Origin: a virus
Virus record (IMG/VR): IMGVR_UViG_3300005253_000011
Span: 1 to 64,000 of that record
DNA length: 64,000 nt
Reading direction: 5' to 3' (one strand)
The translations under genes were made by a program, and so were the position numbers. Positions 10,036 to 20,361 of the stretch are shown here, piece by piece. Position 1 is the first letter of the stretch; every line of letters begins with the position of its first letter. The notes under the pieces were generated by a model. That model saw nothing but the letters and a program-made list of their open reading frames with translations, was not told where the DNA came from and searched no databases.

Positions 10036-11904
10036 TTATTTGGATTTAATGCGGAATTCGCCTTCGCCTTCGTTTAATCCCTTCATCAGAGATTCCCTTG
10101 TCCACTTGCCATTTGTTATACCCATGGCTACGACTTCTTCGAAGGAGACCCATTCTCCTGCTTTGTTTTTTAATTCAATATCGTCTACTATGTAGGTACC
10201 CAGGCCAGTCTCCGCTTTCCTCTCTTCGAATCCTTTCCTAGCTAATCTTTCTCGTTTGCTTTGGAACCATTCCTTCTGGTCCTTAGTAGCAGTCTCCATA
10301 GTGATAAACTTGTTGCGTCCACCCTCTGTCCTTGGTTTTGACGTAGGAGTTGGAGTCTGCATAGCTGCGGTCCTTACCTGGTGCCAAACCTCATCCGTGT
10401 ACTGGCTGGACAATTGACCCTTTAATTTCTCTTCGGGTATCATGATCTCTGCCGTTCCACCAAGATCGATAACATCAATCTGTGTAGGTCCATCAGTCCC
10501 GCCCACTATATTAAACCATAATTTCCCCTTCTTCAGACCTTGCTCCTTACCTGTATTCGGATCAACGTAATCAATCATAGCCTGAATATCCAATGAACTG
10601 GATACCTGTAAAGCATCTGTAGGATCTTTATACATAGTGGTAGGCCTGGCCTTCAATGGAGAATTGAAATATCCGCGTATAACCTCCCCTTTCTGATTCC
10701 TAACATTAACTATATCGTTAGGGCTGATATCAATGGAAGTATTCTTTTTCGATGCGTTAGTTGAGGGAAGAGTTATTTGATGAGTATCATATTGACGCAT
10801 ACCATCATCGGTATACTTCGGTATCTTTGTCCCGCTGTATCCCCTGTCTGCATTTCCAAATAAGCCGAATGACTGACCTACCTTTCTCTGACGTTCTGCA
10901 ATCTCCCTGCGAACAGCTGTTACAGTCTTCTTTTCTGTCTGCTTGATGCCGGCCCTGAGCTTCTTTTTAAACATCGCCCTAGCTTTCGGGTCACTTTCCA
11001 GATATGGATACGATTGCATAGCATCTTCCACTAACATATCCATTTCATCATCAGTGTAAAATCCTTCTCGCTCGACCCGTTCCAGTACTTTATAAGCATC
11101 AGTTGATAGTTTAACATTCTCTTTTATAGTGGTTGTTATGCTACTTTTAACCATGCCTAGGGATGATTTAACAGCTTTGTCAATTCCCATATACGCTTGA
11201 AACTCGCCTACATATTTATGAAGTTCATCAATACTTGTCGTTCCAAGATTATCATGATTGTGAATAAACATCATAGCTTTCCTGACTGTTTCGTCATCAA
11301 CGTAATTCGCTGTTGGATCAGCCGCTTTGGCGAGTACATCCATAGCCTCTGGTGCTAGTTGATTGTACATCCTGGCATATGTCTGATAACTTCTGATCAT
11401 ATTCTTAAACGCAGGATCATACTTGGTCAGCATTCTAGCCTTGGTGTAATCTCCGCCTAGTTCATAAGCCTTATCATCCAGATAAGTATTAATGCTGCCT
11501 TGCACTTTGGCATTAAATTCATCCTGAGCAAGTGGATTTACCAATTCTATATAATGATCAAGGGCCTCATTATTAGCCGGCCCGAACATCGCAAATTCTT
11601 TAACGGCTGCATCCTGCTCAGCTTTGCGCCTGGCTTCCAGCATACCAATGGGTATAAGACCTGCGTTAGCGACGAATATAGGAATATTGCCTAACGACTT
11701 ACTTCCGAATGTGCCAGCCTGTAAAGGCCTGCCTGCACTTGGAAAATAGGTACTTTTTGCTTGAGCGCCGGGCGAAGGGGCCTGGAAACTCTTTTGTAGT
11801 TTATCAATATAGGATGCATCAGACTTCGCTAATTCACCCCTAGACATGCTATAGTTGCTTGTTCCGCCTTCTTTTACTACGCTTGGATTTTGATCTTCTG
11901 GCAT
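10036..11904 (-). CDS. Probable second internal virion/cargo protein, 622 aa
   Basis: Starts MPEDQNPSVVKEGG and has a disordered first 70 residues followed by a mainly helical, charged region (ARRKAEQDAAVKEFAMFG; long helix near residues 270-360). It lies between the glycine-zipper protein and the 2116-residue protein with spacings of 12 and 2 bases, so the three are co-translated. The context points to a capsid-internal protein; no domain recognised. Confidence 0.7.
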   Translation of the reverse strand: MPEDQNPSVVKEGGTSNYSMSRGELAKSDASYIDKLQKSFQAPSPGAQAKSTYFPSAGRPLQAGTFGSKSLGNIPIFVANAGLIPIGMLEARRKAEQDAAVKEFAMFGPANNEALDHYIELVNPLAQDEFNAKVQGSINTYLDDKAYELGGDYTKARMLTKYDPAFKNMIRSYQTYARMYNQLAPEAMDVLAKAADPTANYVDDETVRKAMMFIHNHDNLGTTSIDELHKYVGEFQAYMGIDKAVKSSLGMVKSSITTTIKENVKLSTDAYKVLERVEREGFYTDDEMDMLVEDAMQSYPYLESDPKARAMFKKKLRAGIKQTEKKTVTAVRREIAERQRKVGQSFGLFGNADRGYSGTKIPKYTDDGMRQYDTHQITLPSTNASKKNTSIDISPNDIVNVRNQKGEVIRGYFNSPLKARPTTMYKDPTDALQVSSSLDIQAMIDYVDPNTGKEQGLKKGKLWFNIVGGTDGPTQIDVIDLGGTAEIMIPEEKLKGQLSSQYTDEVWHQVRTAAMQTPTPTSKPRTEGGRNKFITMETATKDQKEWFQSKRERLARKGFEERKAETGLGTYIVDDIELKNKAGEWVSFEEVVAMGITNGKWTRESLMKGLNEGEGEFRIKSK

Positions 11905-11916
11905 GGTTTTAATTTT

Positions 11917-12648
11917 TTATCCGTACTTTGGTGCACCGGGCGTTGTAGATCCACCTCCGAACATAGACATTACATTCTTTGCAACACCGGGCAACTCACT
12001 GAGCGCCTGCATGTTCATCATATTTCTATTCTGCATCATGGTCGAACCAGATTGAGCATAGTCAGCTTTGGTTTGAATGGCTTCCCATAGATCTACATCA
12101 AGCTTCCGTTGCGATTCTGTTGCACCCTTTTGATATAATGCTCCCATCACATCCATCATTTGCTGGTTATATTGAGTTCTCTGCGATCCGGTCATTCCGA
12201 GTAGCTTATTAATATTAGCTCCCATCTGTATACCAGACTGCTTCATGAATGACATGGCCATCGCTGGGCTACTATATTTCATTCCAACACCGGCTTGTTG
12301 AGCACTGGTTCTCTCTAGCAAATCCTTGGCTGTCTGGAATTCGGGAGTCATTCCTGTCTCCACCATCCTCTTCTCTCGTCTGAGTTCTCTTCCAAAATCT
12401 GCAAAACCTGGATCTGGTATTGGCTCTAGGGCAGTTTCTCTGGCTTGGGCAAAGGCTGATTCTGAGGCTTGAAGATCTGCGTAAGCGGATTTAGCTTTAC
12501 CTCTCCCACCGAAAAATCCAACAATGGCCCCAATTCCAGCACCTATACCGGTACCTATAGGACCAAAAACTGAACCGGCAACAGCACCTGATACGGCACC
12601 GGCTCCGGCACCTTTCCAACCTTCATGAGCAATGTTAATGTCTGGCAT
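11917..12648 (-). CDS. Glycine-zipper internal virion protein
   Basis: 243 residues. Residues 12-50 form a glycine-zipper membrane segment (repeated GxxxG in AGAGAVSGAVAGSVFG and IGTGIGAGIGAIVGFFGG), followed by a helical Gln/Met-rich region. Similar proteins in other podoviruses insert in the cell envelope during DNA ejection. It lies next to the HU/IHF-like gene and upstream of the two large cargo-type genes, which fits a role in building the ejection channel. The function is inferred. Confidence 0.7.
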   Translation of the reverse strand: MPDINIAHEGWKGAGAGAVSGAVAGSVFGPIGTGIGAGIGAIVGFFGGRGKAKSAYADLQASESAFAQARETALEPIPDPGFADFGRELRREKRMVETGMTPEFQTAKDLLERTSAQQAGVGMKYSSPAMAMSFMKQSGIQMGANINKLLGMTGSQRTQYNQQMMDVMGALYQKGATESQRKLDVDLWEAIQTKADYAQSGSTMMQNRNMMNMQALSELPGVAKNVMSMFGGGSTTPGAPKYG

Positions 12649-12657
12649 GGCTTTAGT

Positions 12658-12963
12658 TTAATATTCTCTTGAGTTCACTCTTACTACCCGGCTCAGTCTA
12701 TCAGCTACACTAAATCGAAGCTGTTTATGAGCAGGAATAATCTTACCGTCCATATTTGAAAGACGAGCAGGCTTCCACACAAGTTCAAAGCGACCCAAGG
12801 TTTTTAATTCTACTTCTTTTTCATCCAGCACGTGTTTCTTAACTATCGCAAGCAATGAGTCAAACATAAAATCACATTGGATCTTACTAATCGTCGTATA
12901 CTCAGACAGTTCGTTAACGAGCTGCGATTTTGTAATCTTTGTTGTTTTTCTTTCTTTCATCAC
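12658..12963 (-). CDS. HU/IHF-like DNA-binding protein
   Basis: 101 residues. The pattern TKSQLVNELSEYTTISK, then VELKTLGRFELVWKPAR, then IIPAHKQLRFSVADRL follows HU/IHF: an N-terminal helical pair, a conserved turn where HU has GFGTF, and a C-terminal saddle. The arm is atypical (ARLSNMDGKIIPAHK in place of the usual GRNPxTG). A small IHF-like gene beside the tail-barrel gene is a recurrent feature of crAss-like phages, where it is thought to belong to the virion or genome-condensing set. The start could be either of two adjacent ATG codons. Confidence 0.8.
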   Translation of the reverse strand: MMKERKTTKITKSQLVNELSEYTTISKIQCDFMFDSLLAIVKKHVLDEKEVELKTLGRFELVWKPARLSNMDGKIIPAHKQLRFSVADRLSRVVRVNSREY

Positions 12964-13012
12964 GTTTTGCTTTATCTAACACATAAGTATGCAAGATACA
13001 ATTAATTTATCA

Positions 13013-16000
13013 CTATTCAATAATATTCGTAATGCCTATACGGATAGCCTTCACTTCGTATGCGGTAGTTAAGGACCCATCAAATGTGATCCTAATAGTA
13101 AGGTATGGTCCTTGCATTGCTTTAGTATCTTTAGCTCCTGAATCCCTGCGTCCTATATAGGAGTACAAACCCGGATTCAAATCCCTTACTACAGGAGGCG
13201 TATCTGTGTTAGGAGATGACGCACCTGTATCAAATATCATTTCTTTTGGAGTCGCATTTGCATGTAATAAATAATCAATAAATTCCCATGATGTATGTAG
13301 ATCCGGATTAATTACGATATCAATATATGGGTCCATGTCTTCTCCAGAATCACTTGACAAAGTATATGTACCGTCCTCAACTGAGTACATTCTATCACTC
13401 CTGGCTCCAAGAAGATATGGCCAGTCATTATACGTAGCCGATTCTTTATTCTTAAATATCATCCTATCATAATCATGAGGAAGTTCATGAGTCCAGTTAT
13501 TCAAAAAGAAATTGAACACATACATATTGCCGGCTATCTCTACCCACAATTCATTTTCCCTTTCATTGAATACTGTTAATAATGTTGGATAATTTGTACC
13601 ATGCGGTAAACCTTTACATACGGCATATAATCTATCTCTCCAATTTGCTATGATATTCCTAACATCATTATTAAAGAATAGCATAACACCTTTATTATTG
13701 ACCCATGATAATGCCTGCACAAATTGACCATTCACCGTCTCCATTACCCCCTCAGATTTACTTCTGGATAACTGACTTGGACATCCTACTGCAGTATTTA
13801 ACCAGATTTCATCCTGAATAAACTTACCTTCCAGATCTATGAGACCTACCTGCTCCCCAACCGCACCGCGCATGACGGTTTTATTGGTAAGGACTAATGC
13901 AACGCCGCTCTCTGTAACTGCATACAAGTTCCTTCCCTGGCCACTCACGGCATCATATAAAATGGTGATTGATCCAAGGTCAGCTCGCTTTAAATCGTAG
14001 TAATTAATCGGAAGGAATGTCCTCAATGATGGGGAATTCTGTATCGCCGGATTTTTATCCAGAGAGAATGCCAGACGCTGCCAAAACTCAACACGCTCAG
14101 CATACCCTGCTAAAGGCTTATTAACGGCCCTAGCGGACACATCTTTTGTGTAGTCATAGTTGAGCATCTGTGGCGTTACAAACCCACCACGCTCCCATAA
14201 CAGGTACTCATCACCAAATTTATCGTAGTAATCAGTATAGACGGCGGCACGAAGATAATAATCCTCTGGTTCCTCAGCGGTATTTCTAGCTGGGTAACTA
14301 GTAGGTCGCTGCACATAATTACGTCTCGGGTAAGTATCACCATACGCTAAAACAGTATTTGACTTGCTTTCGCAGATGAAGCCGAATACCCATTGACGAA
14401 TACTATCTACGGCAATATCATAATTATCTGGTATAATGTTAGGGGGAGCTCCTGTTTCATTATCATATTTTGATGTGGTTTGTGTACCGCCCGCCTCAGT
14501 TGGAGCCTCTCTAGCATAGCGCGGAATAAAAACAGCATTATTTGTTCCGGATATTCTATAGGTATACCCCGGCATAGGCCCATTTACCTGTAATTGTTCG
14601 GTTACAGCGTCAGCTTGTATTGAACCACTACCGGCAAATGGGCCTATACTTTTAGCACCATCAACTTTATTATCCACAACAGCATTAAACACTTCACCGA
14701 CAAATGAATCGCCTCCAAATACTATGATTGGACTATTATTATTATACACAACTTTTATCTCATCTCCTTCAGGAGGATAGAAATTTAAAGTGGCTACAAC
14801 ATCAAACTCGATAGTGACTGGATTTTTTGGATCAACAGTATAAACGGTAGCCTGCCCATTATTAATCCATGTAGCCGCAACAGTGTACATACCATAATAA
14901 TCATTACCGTATAGAGTGAAATAACCGGTTCCTAATCCGCCGCCGGCATTGATAGCTGCACCCCAGGTCGATATACTACCACTTACTTCAAGTGTTACAT
15001 CCATCCACCGTTGCCCATTAACCATAATGTATCGAACATCAGCATCAGCAGCAGCAATGATAGCAGCGTGTACATCTTCCGGACGCTCATCTACAAGAGC
15101 ATAAGTTTGACCAGATCCACCGACTGCGGTTCCTATAATACTCTCAAGCTTCTGATATACGCCGGTATCTTGATAACTTTGCGTATTGGTAGTAAGAATG
15201 TTGGCATTATTGTGTACTATGTTGACTATATAAACAGGCTCATGAAAGGCTCTGTTAACATCATCATTACCAGTAGTTCGAGTCATGCCAGTCAATTGTG
15301 CGTAAATAGCTGCGTCCACCGTTAGCTCTAGCATGTTACTACGCCCATCTGAATTGCCATATTGCCCGCCATCGATTTTCTCTACACTGCTAATATCAAA
15401 CAAATAATCTGGGGATCTGGATGTTATTCCTGCTCCCATATTAGATCCGGTTAATCCCAAATAATTCCGCCATCTGCCAAATGTCACATAACCAGATCCA
15501 CGACCTATCTTAGCCAGAGGATCGAATGCATTGTAAATATAATCCTCATATGCAACATTGGCATAGGATAGTAAATCCACGCTATAACAACCCAGCGGCT
15601 CAGTCGATCCAGAAAAAGCAGAGGAGTTAAACCCAAGTACACTAACTAATTGTAGCTGGTAATCATCTGGGTTATTAACAATATCGTCATACAGGTAAGC
15701 TTTGTTACCATAAAATGGATCGATATCTGGAGAGTAAAAAGTCAATTTAGATCCCTCTTTATCAACCGGACTTAGAGCGCCTTGTTGAGCGAAAACATAA
15801 GTCGCAAGACCCTGCGCTAATACACGATTAGCAGGCGGGGTACGTACAACCTTAAAGCCTCTTACCCAGGATGGAAGTAAACTTGTATCAATACCTGTAA
15901 ATGCCCAACCAAGGGACCAGATATGATTATTTAAAGATTGATGAAAATTATAATCGGCAGCATCCATCTGATCGCATGGCATATCAGACCTAAATCCCCA

Positions 16001-17536
16001 GTCCTTATTATCACCTTTCCCAGCAGGATAGAATGGTTGAAATGAATTGAATGATGCTGCAACTGCATTGATAGCTAGCATTGCCGGTGATCTGGAAATT
16101 CCTGCGGGTTGAGTGTCCTGCCATACGCGACTAAACACTTCATAAGCTCTATCCCAGGAATCAACACCATCGGAGTCATAAAGAGCATATTCAGGTCGTT
16201 CTGTAGTATAAAGATTTGATAAAACTTCAGAGATCCCAGTCATAGCATCACGCCTGTTTGGCATCTGATAATTCTCCAGATCTGGTATAGGTACAGCAAA
16301 AGTTAATCCTCCAAGGTCATCCATAAACTGAACAGCGTATCCAAATCTCTCTCCCCTGGTAGAATTCTTTCTGTATACCTGATTCCATGTTTTACTGAAT
16401 CCTTCAAATCCGAGATTCATATTAACTGGCTGGGCGCGTTTGCTTTCGCTATCTATAATGAATGCACTATCAGATAATGAAGAGAGATCTCTAGCTTCAT
16501 ATTCAACACCACCTATAACCAGGCGGCCATCAGTCAATCTGATTGTCTTACATAATTTAATTGCTTGGGATTCTAATTCTGAAGCTTCATCAAGCGGTAG
16601 CCAATCAAGTCCATCCTTATCAATAAAATCAATAATATCATAAACCGTTGAAGATATATCAACCGCAGCGCCATCGGCATCAGCAACCAAGTTAAGGTAT
16701 TCCGGATTAGGACTAAAATCAGGAGATTGTCCAGTGTTATGCGCTGTACGTTTTATCTGTATGTAAGCAAATCCAGCTTCGTTAGTTACACGAAATCTGA
16801 TTCGTATACCTTTATTTGTTAGTCCACCAGGCTCATCGCCAGTAGTAAACACTCCATTCTTTGTATTACCCGGGGTTGTAGTTACAACCTCTGTATGAAC
16901 GGGGATCACAGGAGTAGATGGTGACCAGTTTGTACTATTACCTTGCGTATCGGTATACCGGATACTATACGTGTATCCACCGCCAATGAGACCAGATCCA
17001 GCGCCAACATACTCAAGTCCCATGAATTTTGGCTGGTTTGTATGGGTTACTAACTGTAACCTATGAGAATCTGCATCATATTCTGTGAAATATTTTTGTG
17101 TGGCAAAGCTATTGATGACATCATACAAATCATAATATACAGGCGCCCTGGCTCCATCGGTTATATACATGATCCCATCATCCTCATCTATGGCTGCATC
17201 GATCATACCGACTCGGGACCCTGGAATATCAGCGTGTTCTGCTACCTTAGTACCAGAAATGTAAATTGTTTTGACGAATGTAACTGTGTTATACCAAAAC
17301 TCTACTACATAGTTCTCTGTCACCCAGCTGAATAGACCTGTACAATACTGTGTTGTATCCTCTGTCCTATCTTCATGAATAACATCACCGGGCGTTCTTT
17401 TATAGGTACCGTTAATAGTCTTACGCATCAAGTATGCTTGCCGTATTGAACTGTGATCCGGAGCTAAAAGATTCTTATCGGTGTCTGCATCTATCCCACG
17501 AAGGAATAAATTGGTAATATATTCTAATGGTTTCAT
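13013..17536 (-). CDS. Large tail-barrel/muzzle-type structural protein, 1507 aa
   Basis: A beta-rich protein beginning MKPLEYITNLFLRGIDADTDKNLL, with repeated GGYTYSIRYTDTQGN-like sandwich elements and many aromatic residues over its full length. In crAss-like phages a protein of this size next to the IHF-like gene forms the outer tail barrel (muzzle or stabilisation protein). The gene is set apart from the 299-residue gene upstream by a strong terminator, so it probably starts its own transcript or relies on read-through. Identification rests on size, composition and synteny. Confidence 0.7.
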   Translation of the reverse strand: MKPLEYITNLFLRGIDADTDKNLLAPDHSSIRQAYLMRKTINGTYKRTPGDVIHEDRTEDTTQYCTGLFSWVTENYVVEFWYNTVTFVKTIYISGTKVAEHADIPGSRVGMIDAAIDEDDGIMYITDGARAPVYYDLYDVINSFATQKYFTEYDADSHRLQLVTHTNQPKFMGLEYVGAGSGLIGGGYTYSIRYTDTQGNSTNWSPSTPVIPVHTEVVTTTPGNTKNGVFTTGDEPGGLTNKGIRIRFRVTNEAGFAYIQIKRTAHNTGQSPDFSPNPEYLNLVADADGAAVDISSTVYDIIDFIDKDGLDWLPLDEASELESQAIKLCKTIRLTDGRLVIGGVEYEARDLSSLSDSAFIIDSESKRAQPVNMNLGFEGFSKTWNQVYRKNSTRGERFGYAVQFMDDLGGLTFAVPIPDLENYQMPNRRDAMTGISEVLSNLYTTERPEYALYDSDGVDSWDRAYEVFSRVWQDTQPAGISRSPAMLAINAVAASFNSFQPFYPAGKGDNKDWGFRSDMPCDQMDAADYNFHQSLNNHIWSLGWAFTGIDTSLLPSWVRGFKVVRTPPANRVLAQGLATYVFAQQGALSPVDKEGSKLTFYSPDIDPFYGNKAYLYDDIVNNPDDYQLQLVSVLGFNSSAFSGSTEPLGCYSVDLLSYANVAYEDYIYNAFDPLAKIGRGSGYVTFGRWRNYLGLTGSNMGAGITSRSPDYLFDISSVEKIDGGQYGNSDGRSNMLELTVDAAIYAQLTGMTRTTGNDDVNRAFHEPVYIVNIVHNNANILTTNTQSYQDTGVYQKLESIIGTAVGGSGQTYALVDERPEDVHAAIIAAADADVRYIMVNGQRWMDVTLEVSGSISTWGAAINAGGGLGTGYFTLYGNDYYGMYTVAATWINNGQATVYTVDPKNPVTIEFDVVATLNFYPPEGDEIKVVYNNNSPIIVFGGDSFVGEVFNAVVDNKVDGAKSIGPFAGSGSIQADAVTEQLQVNGPMPGYTYRISGTNNAVFIPRYAREAPTEAGGTQTTSKYDNETGAPPNIIPDNYDIAVDSIRQWVFGFICESKSNTVLAYGDTYPRRNYVQRPTSYPARNTAEEPEDYYLRAAVYTDYYDKFGDEYLLWERGGFVTPQMLNYDYTKDVSARAVNKPLAGYAERVEFWQRLAFSLDKNPAIQNSPSLRTFLPINYYDLKRADLGSITILYDAVSGQGRNLYAVTESGVALVLTNKTVMRGAVGEQVGLIDLEGKFIQDEIWLNTAVGCPSQLSRSKSEGVMETVNGQFVQALSWVNNKGVMLFFNNDVRNIIANWRDRLYAVCKGLPHGTNYPTLLTVFNERENELWVEIAGNMYVFNFFLNNWTHELPHDYDRMIFKNKESATYNDWPYLLGARSDRMYSVEDGTYTLSSDSGEDMDPYIDIVINPDLHTSWEFIDYLLHANATPKEMIFDTGASSPNTDTPPVVRDLNPGLYSYIGRRDSGAKDTKAMQGPYLTIRITFDGSLTTAYEVKAIRIGITNIIE

Positions 17537-17552
17537 GAATGGGAATTAAAAA

Positions 17553-17594
17553 ATCCCACGGGTACGGGCATGGATATACCCGTACCCGTGGGAT
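17553..17594 (-). terminator. Strong intrinsic terminator, 16-bp perfect stem
   Basis: Bases 17553-17568 (ATCCCACGGGTACGGG) pair perfectly with 17579-17594 around a ten-base loop. On the minus strand the stem is followed directly by six T, the standard intrinsic terminator form. It ends transcripts coming through the fibre and capsid genes before the 1507-residue gene. Confidence 0.9.
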
Positions 17595-17634
17595 CAGTTA
17601 TTTATACTGGCCACGCTACTTGAGGTAGCTAATC

Positions 17635-18534
17635 TTAAGCCTTAACGTCAGCTGCTTCCAGGGTCAGATATACCTTATCAGCTGCAGCATTGTAATTCCC
17701 TTTCAGGATATCCAATGCGGTTGATGTTTGGGTATGCTCTGTCCCACCAGCGAACTGATAAGCTGCATTCCAGGTGATGGCAAACGCGCCGGTAGCAGTG
17801 ATCTCAAATCTGACGCTCTGGCCAGCTCTTAAGTTCAAAGCTTTAGCAATGGTTGTAGCTGCAGAAATGGATATCTGATATACCCTAGCTATGTTAAAGT
17901 CAGGAGTAAATGTACCAGCTACTGTACCAGCGAGATCACCTGATACATTGGCGATAGTGACAATAACTCTTTCCGTTACAATATGACTACGCTTCTTACT
18001 GAATACCAATAGAGAAGCGGGAGCAGTAGTATTAGCTACTGTACCAGCGAGATCGCCTGAAACATTAGTAATAGTAGGATGAGCAAATTCTCCGCCGGCA
18101 TCCACAGAAGTGAATATAAGATCGGCCACACTTGATGTGAGTACAATACCCACAGCTAAATAAGCAGCAGCATTTGCTGTTACAAAATCGGAGCAGGTCA
18201 GCGTCAGTGTTGAATTAAATGTTAAAAGTTTGGTTAATCCCCCAGCAGCTGCAATATCAGCTGTACCTGAAGCACCAGTTACAGACACTGTATCAACTTG
18301 TTTTACGCTACCTACAACAGCAACATTAATACCTCTAAGACCTAAAGCAACACTATGACTTACCTTAAAATCTTCAGCAGTTTCGTCAAAATCAGTATCA
18401 AAGGTAGCCAGATAAGCAACACCATTAACAGTGATATTAGCGGTACCTGATGTACCGGTGAGTGTTACCGTATCTCCGGCTACCGGAACAACTGCAACAC
18501 TTCTACTTGAATTTTCTTGATCAAAAAATTTCAT
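17635..18534 (-). CDS. Beta-rich virion surface protein with internal repeats
   Basis: 299 residues dominated by Thr, Val, Ala and Gly. Internal repeats are visible: DTVTLTGTSGTANITVNGV matches DTVSVTGASGTADI, and NVSGDLAGTVAxT occurs twice. The end (FEITATGAFAITWNAAYQF then GGTEHTQTSTALDIL) resembles C-terminal domains of phage decoration and fibre proteins. It lies in the block between the connector genes and the terminator. A head-fibre or decoration role is inferred. Confidence 0.65.
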   Translation of the reverse strand: MKFFDQENSSRSVAVVPVAGDTVTLTGTSGTANITVNGVAYLATFDTDFDETAEDFKVSHSVALGLRGINVAVVGSVKQVDTVSVTGASGTADIAAAGGLTKLLTFNSTLTLTCSDFVTANAAAYLAVGIVLTSSVADLIFTSVDAGGEFAHPTITNVSGDLAGTVANTTAPASLLVFSKKRSHIVTERVIVTIANVSGDLAGTVAGTFTPDFNIARVYQISISAATTIAKALNLRAGQSVRFEITATGAFAITWNAAYQFAGGTEHTQTSTALDILKGNYNAAADKVYLTLEAADVKA

Positions 18535-18574
18535 GATTTTAAATTATTATTATATTAAACGTTTAAATTTCAAA

Positions 18575-18844
18575 TTAATATACTAAAATTGTCCCGGCCG
18601 ATAATTCTACCGATGTAAATTTCCCTTTAGCATATATTTCTTCCCCTGCTTCCTGAGATCCGGATATTCCGTGTGCGGTTAAAGCATCTGTGCCAGATGG
18701 CACTCCGTCATCAATTAAAGAGGTAAATGTTGCAGCAACAATTATGCGAATAACATGCGCCTCTATAGTAGTAAGCGCAGTATCCCCTATTTTGACAGAT
18801 CCATACTTAGATGGTCTTACATAAATTTCATCAATATATCCCAT
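18575..18844 (-). CDS. Single-domain paralogue of the adjacent LamG protein's N-terminus
   Basis: 89 residues that correspond to one domain: RPSKYGSVKIGDTALTTIE and AGEEIYAKGKFTSVELSAG align with LRSKYGSVKITDTSLHSVE and AGEEIFAKTKFTSVQLASG in the next gene upstream. It looks like a tandem duplication that lost or never had the C-terminal LamG part. It has its own Bacteroidota-type promoter at 18863-18892. Probably a virion decoration protein. Confidence 0.7.
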   Translation of the reverse strand: MGYIDEIYVRPSKYGSVKIGDTALTTIEAHVIRIIVAATFTSLIDDGVPSGTDALTAHGISGSQEAGEEIYAKGKFTSVELSAGTILVY

Positions 18845-18862
18845 AGTATTAAATTATTTTAT

Positions 18863-18892
18863 CAAAGGTACATAAATATATTAAGTTTTCAA
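18863..18892 (-). promoter_or_regulatory. Promoter, TTG-N19-TACCTTTG
   Basis: On the minus strand TTG (18890-18892) is followed after 19 bases by TACCTTTG (18863-18870), matching the Bacteroidota -33/-7 consensus. The predicted start falls about 15 bases upstream of the 89-residue gene. Confidence 0.6.
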
Positions 18893-18901
18893 TATTATTC
18901 A

Positions 18902-19807
18902 TCATGGTAATGTTATTGCATATTTAGTAGCCAAATAAACCTTCACCGCAACTTTCTCATCTGCAGAAATTTCCGTGTTACATATGATTATCTCAGCTAT
19001 CTTAATATCGGCATACGTGGATGTCCTTCGATATAAGGCTCTGAAATCCGTTTGACCTGCATTCACCAGGGGGTTATTGCTTGATGCTGTACCGTTTTTG
19101 AAACTATTTACAGCCGTGCCGGTACGGTAAATCTCTGATAATTGACCTCCTACGATATCAACGTTATGAGAAAAAACATTAGTGGCTACCCCTGTTCTAA
19201 ATGTGTCGTTTGTCGTATTGTGATTAATGTATCGTGCGATGGAAAAATCACTACCTATCCAATACCCAGTTCCACGAATAACGGATATTATACTAAAATT
19301 ATCCAATAAAAGGTGTGCTGTGAAATCCAGCCAATCATCAAGACCATCACCCTGAACAACCGAAAGATCATTTATACCGTTTACCAGAGCTGGTTGTAAG
19401 GATTCTGTTGGCTGAACCATATGATTCACTTGACTGCTTTGATCCTGCCACTCACTCACCCCTGTAACTATAGTAACCCCAACTGAGGCGTCCAACCATA
19501 AAACAAGGTTACTAAGCCTGGCAGGCGTCCATAAAGCAACACCACTTTTAACAGATTTCCCACCTACTCGTACAGACCCTGAAGCCAATTGAACACTAGT
19601 AAATTTAGTTTTTGCAAAAATTTCCTCCCCAGCCGACTGAGTACTGGAAATACCGTGTAAAGTCGGAGAATCAGTTATACCAAATTCACCAATAGAAGTG
19701 AATACAGCGTCCTCCAATATCTCTATCACATTACCCTCAACCGAATGTAATGAAGTATCAGTAATTTTTACTGATCCATATTTTGATCTTAACGAAAGTA
19801 TGCTCAT
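18902..19807 (-). CDS. Virion protein with LamG/concanavalin-like domain
   Basis: 301 residues in two parts. Residues 1-90 are the domain shared with the 89-residue neighbour. From about residue 105 the sequence (SNLVLWLDASVGVTIV, VSEWQDQSSQVNH, GDGLDDWLDFTAHLL) is a laminin-G-like jelly roll of the carbohydrate-binding kind. A part in adhesion to the host surface or polysaccharide is likely. It starts where the stop of the HNH gene upstream ends. Confidence 0.7.
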   Translation of the reverse strand: MSILSLRSKYGSVKITDTSLHSVEGNVIEILEDAVFTSIGEFGITDSPTLHGISSTQSAGEEIFAKTKFTSVQLASGSVRVGGKSVKSGVALWTPARLSNLVLWLDASVGVTIVTGVSEWQDQSSQVNHMVQPTESLQPALVNGINDLSVVQGDGLDDWLDFTAHLLLDNFSIISVIRGTGYWIGSDFSIARYINHNTTNDTFRTGVATNVFSHNVDIVGGQLSEIYRTGTAVNSFKNGTASSNNPLVNAGQTDFRALYRRTSTYADIKIAEIIICNTEISADEKVAVKVYLATKYAITLP

Positions 19808-20361
19808 TAGTATGTCATTTTATTTCTATATTCTACCAATTGATCTAACCATTGTATAAAATCCTCAACAGTTTTCTTACCTTTTGCCTTATTACAATAC
19901 CCACAACATGGAACGATATTATATTCAGTATACCCTTTAGTACTGTCTATACGATCAATACCATTGTAAATATATTGTCCTTTCACACCTTTATGTGTAT
20001 TATTTGGGGTACTTCCACAATATACACAATTTTTTGAGATTAGCTTCCTAAATCTTTTCTTATTGAGATCAAAACGTAAACCCCTATTTTTGGCCTGTCT
20101 TTTATAGTTACTGTAAATAGCATTAAATTCTGATTCGCCATAAGGTAATTGATTAGATTTACCTATACGGGAACAATGCTCTTTATGCCAACATCCGCAT
20201 GATGTTAATTTACCTGTAAATACTTGGCTGGTAACAATACAACTATTCCCACATTCGCACGCACATTTCCATAAAGCAGAACCGAATTGACCAGTACCCA
20301 CTCTTTTGATTATGGTTAATCTACCAAATTGTTGTCCTATTTTATATTTAGATAATCCCAT
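19807..20361 (-). CDS. Free-standing HNH endonuclease with N-terminal zinc ribbon
   Basis: 184 residues. The N-terminal part (GQQFGRLTIIKRV, WKCACECGN, SCGC) is a small zinc-binding module with four Cys; the C-terminal part (CVYCGSTPNN, YNGIDRIDSTKGY, NIVPCCGYCNKAKG) is the HNH nuclease with the GIDRIDxxKGY core. Paralogues lie at 21156-21698 and 54474-55013. It sits between two virion genes with its start and stop fused to theirs, as expected for a homing gene inserted at a gene boundary. Confidence 0.85.
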   Translation of the reverse strand: MGLSKYKIGQQFGRLTIIKRVGTGQFGSALWKCACECGNSCIVTSQVFTGKLTSCGCWHKEHCSRIGKSNQLPYGESEFNAIYSNYKRQAKNRGLRFDLNKKRFRKLISKNCVYCGSTPNNTHKGVKGQYIYNGIDRIDSTKGYTEYNIVPCCGYCNKAKGKKTVEDFIQWLDQLVEYRNKMTY

